64,000 bases of DNA, taken from the NCBI GenBank assembly GCA_040217575.1, contig JAVJPW010000004.1:91849-155848 (forward strand), in the 5' to 3' direction. Source of the stretch: Pacificispira sp040217575. GTDB lineage: Bacteria > Pseudomonadota > Alphaproteobacteria > UBA8366 > Aestuariispiraceae. The notes under the pieces were generated by a model. The model worked only from the letters and a program-made list of their open reading frames with translations. It was not told where the DNA came from and did no database searches. Positions within the stretch are counted from its first letter, which is position 1, and the number at the start of each line of letters is the position of its first letter. A program made the position numbers and the translations under genes. Shown piece after piece: positions 61,780-64,000 of this stretch.

Positions 61780-61868
61780 GGAGGGATGGCAGAGCGGTAA
61801 TGCAGCGGATTGCTAATCCGTCACGGGGTTAAACTCGTGCGGGGGTTCGAGTCCCCCTCCCTCCGCCA
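61780..61868 (+). tRNA. tRNA-Ser(GCT)
   Basis: An 89-base class II tRNA. The acceptor arm is GGAGGGA/TCCCTCC with encoded GCCA. Anticodon stem GCGGA/TCCGT carries loop TTGCTAA (anticodon GCT). A long variable arm (about CACGGGGTTAAACTCGTG) and a T-loop TTCGAGT follow. The 256 AT-rich bases to the next gene show no feature, only an ORF running through the tRNA. Confidence 0.97.
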
Positions 61869-62124
61869 TTTACCATTGAAATATTTGGATAATATCCTGT
61901 TTCTTATATTTTACCTACATTTCTATCCACCATATGTCCGATGCTTAATTGTCTCCTTGCCCGTTCCATCTGCGTCCGATTGCGCTTTGATAGACTTTGA
62001 TTCTTTTTCTATCGAGTGCCCGACGGCGGGCGCTTCTGCTACCGTTACGCAATAGGCCAAGTTGCGCCTTTATCGTCCGTCCATCCTGCTAGCACCGCGC
62101 AGGGGTTGGAAATAGAACGCTGAC

Positions 62125-62541
62125 TTATTCCGAGATTTCCTCAGCCACACAATCGTCACCTTCACCAGTCCAACGAATGATCCTATGATCCTGATCGGTG
62201 AAAAACGTTGATACACAAATGGTGTCTACTGAGTAACCGGGCGAAGTGTAAGTGTTGTATGCTGTGGAGATCGACCCGTCCCAGTTATACGTCGTAACAG
62301 GGCTAGAGTAGGTGGTTCCCGGAACATAATACGAAGATGCATCTGAATACTGGAGGACTCGACTCCCATCCGCGTTTTCATAAAACCTATCTGGTGGCCC
62401 CCAAGACGCTACAAGCTCATCGGCATGAGCGCCAACCCAAGTGTCCATTAATTGTCGGTATCCCTCGGCGGTTTCGCATCCAGAAGTCAATACAAGAACC
62501 AGACAAAGGGCCCAAACACGAAAAGGTGCGAATTGACGCAA
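62125..62541 (-). CDS. Small lipoprotein of unknown function
   Basis: A 138-residue (or 143 from ATG 62556) outer- or inner-membrane lipoprotein. The signal ends in the lipobox LTSGC (residues 23-27 from the ATG). The mature part begins CETAEGYRQLMDTWVGAH and has WGPPDRFYENADGSRVLQYS, which looks like a SmpA/OmlA-type fold; then Tyr/Thr-rich sequence. TTG 62541 has GGAGGG five bases upstream, whereas ATG 62556 has no ribosome site. Lower GC than the core. Confidence 0.75.
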   Translation of the reverse strand: MRQFAPFRVWALCLVLVLTSGCETAEGYRQLMDTWVGAHADELVASWGPPDRFYENADGSRVLQYSDASSYYVPGTTYSSPVTTYNWDGSISTAYNTYTSPGYSVDTICVSTFFTDQDHRIIRWTGEGDDCVAEEISE

Positions 62542-62722
62542 TTGTCCCTCCTCCATCTTTCAACCGCCCAAAAAGTTGTAACGTGGAACAGAAGTAGCTG
62601 ATACAGGCATAACCACGTTCAAGAGTAAGTTGCGCGCAAGCACCGCCTGTCTTGCTTCTCCACCCTGAGACAGCCTAACCCACGGTGAAGTGAGACGCCC
62701 CAGAGTCTATGAGCCGCCCAAG

Positions 62723-63007
62723 CTAAGGTATGAAGTGCCCAGGAGGCTCAAGGACTGCCCCAGGACCAACTTGCTCTGGATGGTCTTGAAGCTCTTTCAC
62801 GTCGAAGCGGTGCGGCTGACTCCATACAGATTGGGGCACTGTTTCGCCAGGCACCCTTGGTGTGGCGATCCCGAAAGCCAGCTTTCCTACCTTGAAGGCC
62901 CCTTCTAAGTTATCGGCGCGAATGACAACGGGCTTACGGACAGTGGTTGTCCTCCAATCCGGATCGCTTTCGTCAACGTCCTTTGGGCTGATTCTCCATA
63001 CCGGCAT
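62723..63007 (-). CDS. Small conserved protein, WRISP-type
   Basis: A 94-residue soluble protein. The beginning MPVWRISPKDVDESDPDWR and the pattern PVVIRADNLEGAFKVGKLAFGIAT are typical of a conserved alphaproteobacterial family I can recognise but not name. Function unknown. It starts nine bases after the stop of the following 62-residue gene, so the two form an operon. Confidence 0.75.
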   Translation of the reverse strand: MPVWRISPKDVDESDPDWRTTTVRKPVVIRADNLEGAFKVGKLAFGIATPRVPGETVPQSVWSQPHRFDVKELQDHPEQVGPGAVLEPPGHFIP

Positions 63008-63015
63008 GAAACCTC

Positions 63016-63204
63016 CTAATGCACCGTTCCTGAATCCGCTTCCAACTCCCCCAGAGCCCGTATCACCGAACGCCAGACAGCGGCTCCGTCAAGGTCGCCT
63101 TTGTCCAGGCACGCATCGGCCTTCAATGCGGCCTCAACACGCGCGCTTGTGCCGTGTTGATCCATGAGCAGCTTGGCGGTGCGGTATATGTCGATAGGTT
63201 CCAT
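63016..63204 (-). CDS. Small conserved protein (DIYRTAKLLMDQHG family)
   Basis: A 62-residue protein with the conserved pattern DIYRTAKLLMDQHGTSA, EAALKADACLDKGDLDGAAVW and IRALGELE. The family is common in alphaproteobacterial genomes and has no established function. ATG 63204; an upstream alternative at 63234 would add ten residues. First gene of the pair with the WRISP-type protein. Confidence 0.75.
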   Translation of the reverse strand: MEPIDIYRTAKLLMDQHGTSARVEAALKADACLDKGDLDGAAVWRSVIRALGELEADSGTVH

Positions 63205-63269
63205 TGCACCTTCAAAAGGAGAGGCCGGGAACAAACGGTCCCCAGCCCCTCAGCCTTCGCAAATGAAAT

Positions 63270-63500
63270 CTAGTGGCAATGGTAAGGTACCGATGCGTTG
63301 TGACATCCAAATGCATCGGTTCCGCCGCTGTGAGACGGTGCACCGTGGGTTCCATCGCCGTCATGGGTATGACCGGGATGGTATACCGATATCTCCTGGG
63401 CGCGTGGGTTTGGCCCATGCGTGTCATGATAGGCAGCCGCAGCCAATAGCGTGACCCCACCTGCGAGTGCCAACATAGCCCCAATCTTTCTTAGCTTCAT
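63270..63500 (-). CDS. Exported histidine-rich YHYH-type small protein
   Basis: A 76-residue secreted protein. The signal peptide is about 1-22. The C-terminus GGTDAFGCHNASVPYHCH has the paired Cys/His motif of YHYH-domain proteins and could bind a metal. ATG 63500 follows GGAGAGG. It lies 43 bases after the endonuclease I gene and may be co-transcribed. Confidence 0.8.
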   Translation of the reverse strand: MKLRKIGAMLALAGGVTLLAAAAYHDTHGPNPRAQEISVYHPGHTHDGDGTHGAPSHSGGTDAFGCHNASVPYHCH

Positions 63501-63543
63501 TTTCCTCTCCTCCTAGATTCTAAGTTAATGTTTCGCGCCCTGG

Positions 63544-64000
63544 TCAATTGCCCAATACCCACCTATTACGCAGCCCAGTGTCTTCAGCAATCCGCTCCGC
63601 CCGCTCTATTTCCCAATCGGCAGGCGGGTAGCTCTGATGCCACTCCCAAACCTCTGCCATAGGCATGATGACGGTCGAGCCGTAGACTTCCGCCATATAG
63701 AGCATTGCCCTCGCCACAGTCCCGCGCACCGGCCCGTCCGCAATCTCAGCTACGCGGCCACTCTCGTTTCGCCCCATTTCGAAGTCACATGAGCCATAGA
63801 CGCGCGGCTCTCCCTCAACGTCGCCATAAGGAAAGTTGCTGCGGTTCCCGTTCACCTCGCCCGATGAAGGAAAGAGGTTGTTCGGATCGTTGTGGGCTAT
63901 CTCGAAATGATGGTTCACACGTTCGCAGCAGTCGCGCCCGCTATCGTCACCGCATTGAGGGTAGGCTTCCGCCTTAAGCTGCCAGCATGCCCTTGTATTG
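63544..64000 (-). CDS. Endonuclease I (EndA/NucM family), N-terminus beyond window
   Basis: The minus-strand frame remains open to the window edge (151 residues seen). NDPNNLFPSSGEVNGNRSN, followed by VYGSCDF and RGTVARAMLYMAEVYG, are the hallmark residues of the Endonuclease I family; the upstream CWQ...YPQC and RDCCERVNHHFEIAH form the disulphide-rich catalytic stretch. It is a secreted, probably periplasmic, non-specific DNase or RNase. GTG 63918 is not its real start; codons before it match the family. Confidence 0.87.
   Translation of the reverse strand, partial: NTRACWQLKAEAYPQCGDDSGRDCCERVNHHFEIAHNDPNNLFPSSGEVNGNRSNFPYGDVEGEPRVYGSCDFEMGRNESGRVAEIADGPVRGTVARAMLYMAEVYGSTVIMPMAEVWEWHQSYPPADWEIERAERIAEDTGLRNRWVLGN

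Noticed and set aside
61810..62055. 81-residue plus-strand ORF after tRNA-Ser
   Set aside because: It begins inside the tRNA and has no ribosome site or domain.
61869..64000. Prophage or integrative element
   Set aside because: Suggested by position after a tRNA, but no integrase, phage or transfer gene is in the window.
1..64000. CRISPR array, insertion sequence or rRNA operon
   Set aside because: No regularly spaced repeats, transposase motifs or rRNA sequences were seen.

Overview
The window reads as a chromosomal segment of a high-GC alphaproteobacterium, most likely a Rhodospirillales-type marine or soil organism. The main clues are the core order rpoZ - rsh - DUF2062 - acpS - lepB - rnc - era, a B12-dependent class II ribonucleotide reductase, the NDUFA12 - MCE/MlaD - DUF2155 block, an RNase E with an acidic insertion in its S1 domain, and GC-rich codon use throughout. 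The genus is not determinable by reading alone. I see no rRNA, transposase, integrase, CRISPR array or prophage.

1-15.7 kb (metabolism and transport): a truncated NOX5-like NADPH oxidase with three EF-hands; a c-type cytochrome; an ankyrin-like secreted protein; an aldo/keto reductase with a DMT exporter; a complete polar amino-acid ABC transporter; a CoA-transferase / thiolase-like / DUF35 operon; tRNA-Val(GAC) sharing a bidirectional terminator with that operon; a lytic transglycosylase; a cupin; a DapA-family aldolase; a free-methionine-sulfoxide reductase; and a class V aminotransferase.

15.7-25.3 kb (core information and stringent-response genes): trmJ-like, era, rnc, lepB, acpS, DUF2062, rsh and rpoZ all run on the minus strand with small overlaps. 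They are followed on the plus strand by a NYN-domain protein, a family 5 uracil-DNA glycosylase and mtnP.

25.3-38.4 kb: a Kef-type antiporter diverges from a tight four-gene unit (two DUF1538 membrane proteins, a PII-like protein and a CBS-pair protein) that looks like a regulated cation-transport system. Facing it is a minus-strand block cysS - cimA - class II aldolase - mtnA. With mtnP it can be read as a methylthioadenosine salvage route of the DHAP-shunt type plus isoleucine precursor synthesis. cysS is preceded by a promoter, a 25-residue Cys-Gly-Cys leader peptide and an intrinsic terminator. Upstream lie TPR, DUF2155, methyltransferase, two MCE (MlaD-type) proteins and NDUFA12.

38.4-54.2 kb: nrdJ with candidate NrdR boxes; a membrane-anchored zincin of atypical composition; a HAD phosphatase; PBP1A; the AmiC amidase; RNase E behind a long leader containing a perfect 20-bp palindrome; Bcp; a DUF455 ferritin-like protein; and a soluble chemoreceptor with duplicated PAS domains.

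54.3-64 kb: a cobalamin riboswitch that precedes an unrecognised 112-residue protein; a TerB-like protein; a divergent pair of glutamine-synthetase-family (PuuA-like) enzymes sharing a promoter/operator region, with a PuuB-like oxidase nearby (polyamine use); an SGNH membrane protein; a PilZ protein; tRNA-Ser(GCT) with a good promoter; then a looser accessory region with a lipoprotein, three small conserved proteins and a truncated endonuclease I. The most unusual items are the EF-hand NADPH oxidase, the DUF1538/PII/CBS unit, the cysS leader, and the B12 riboswitch controlling an unknown small protein.
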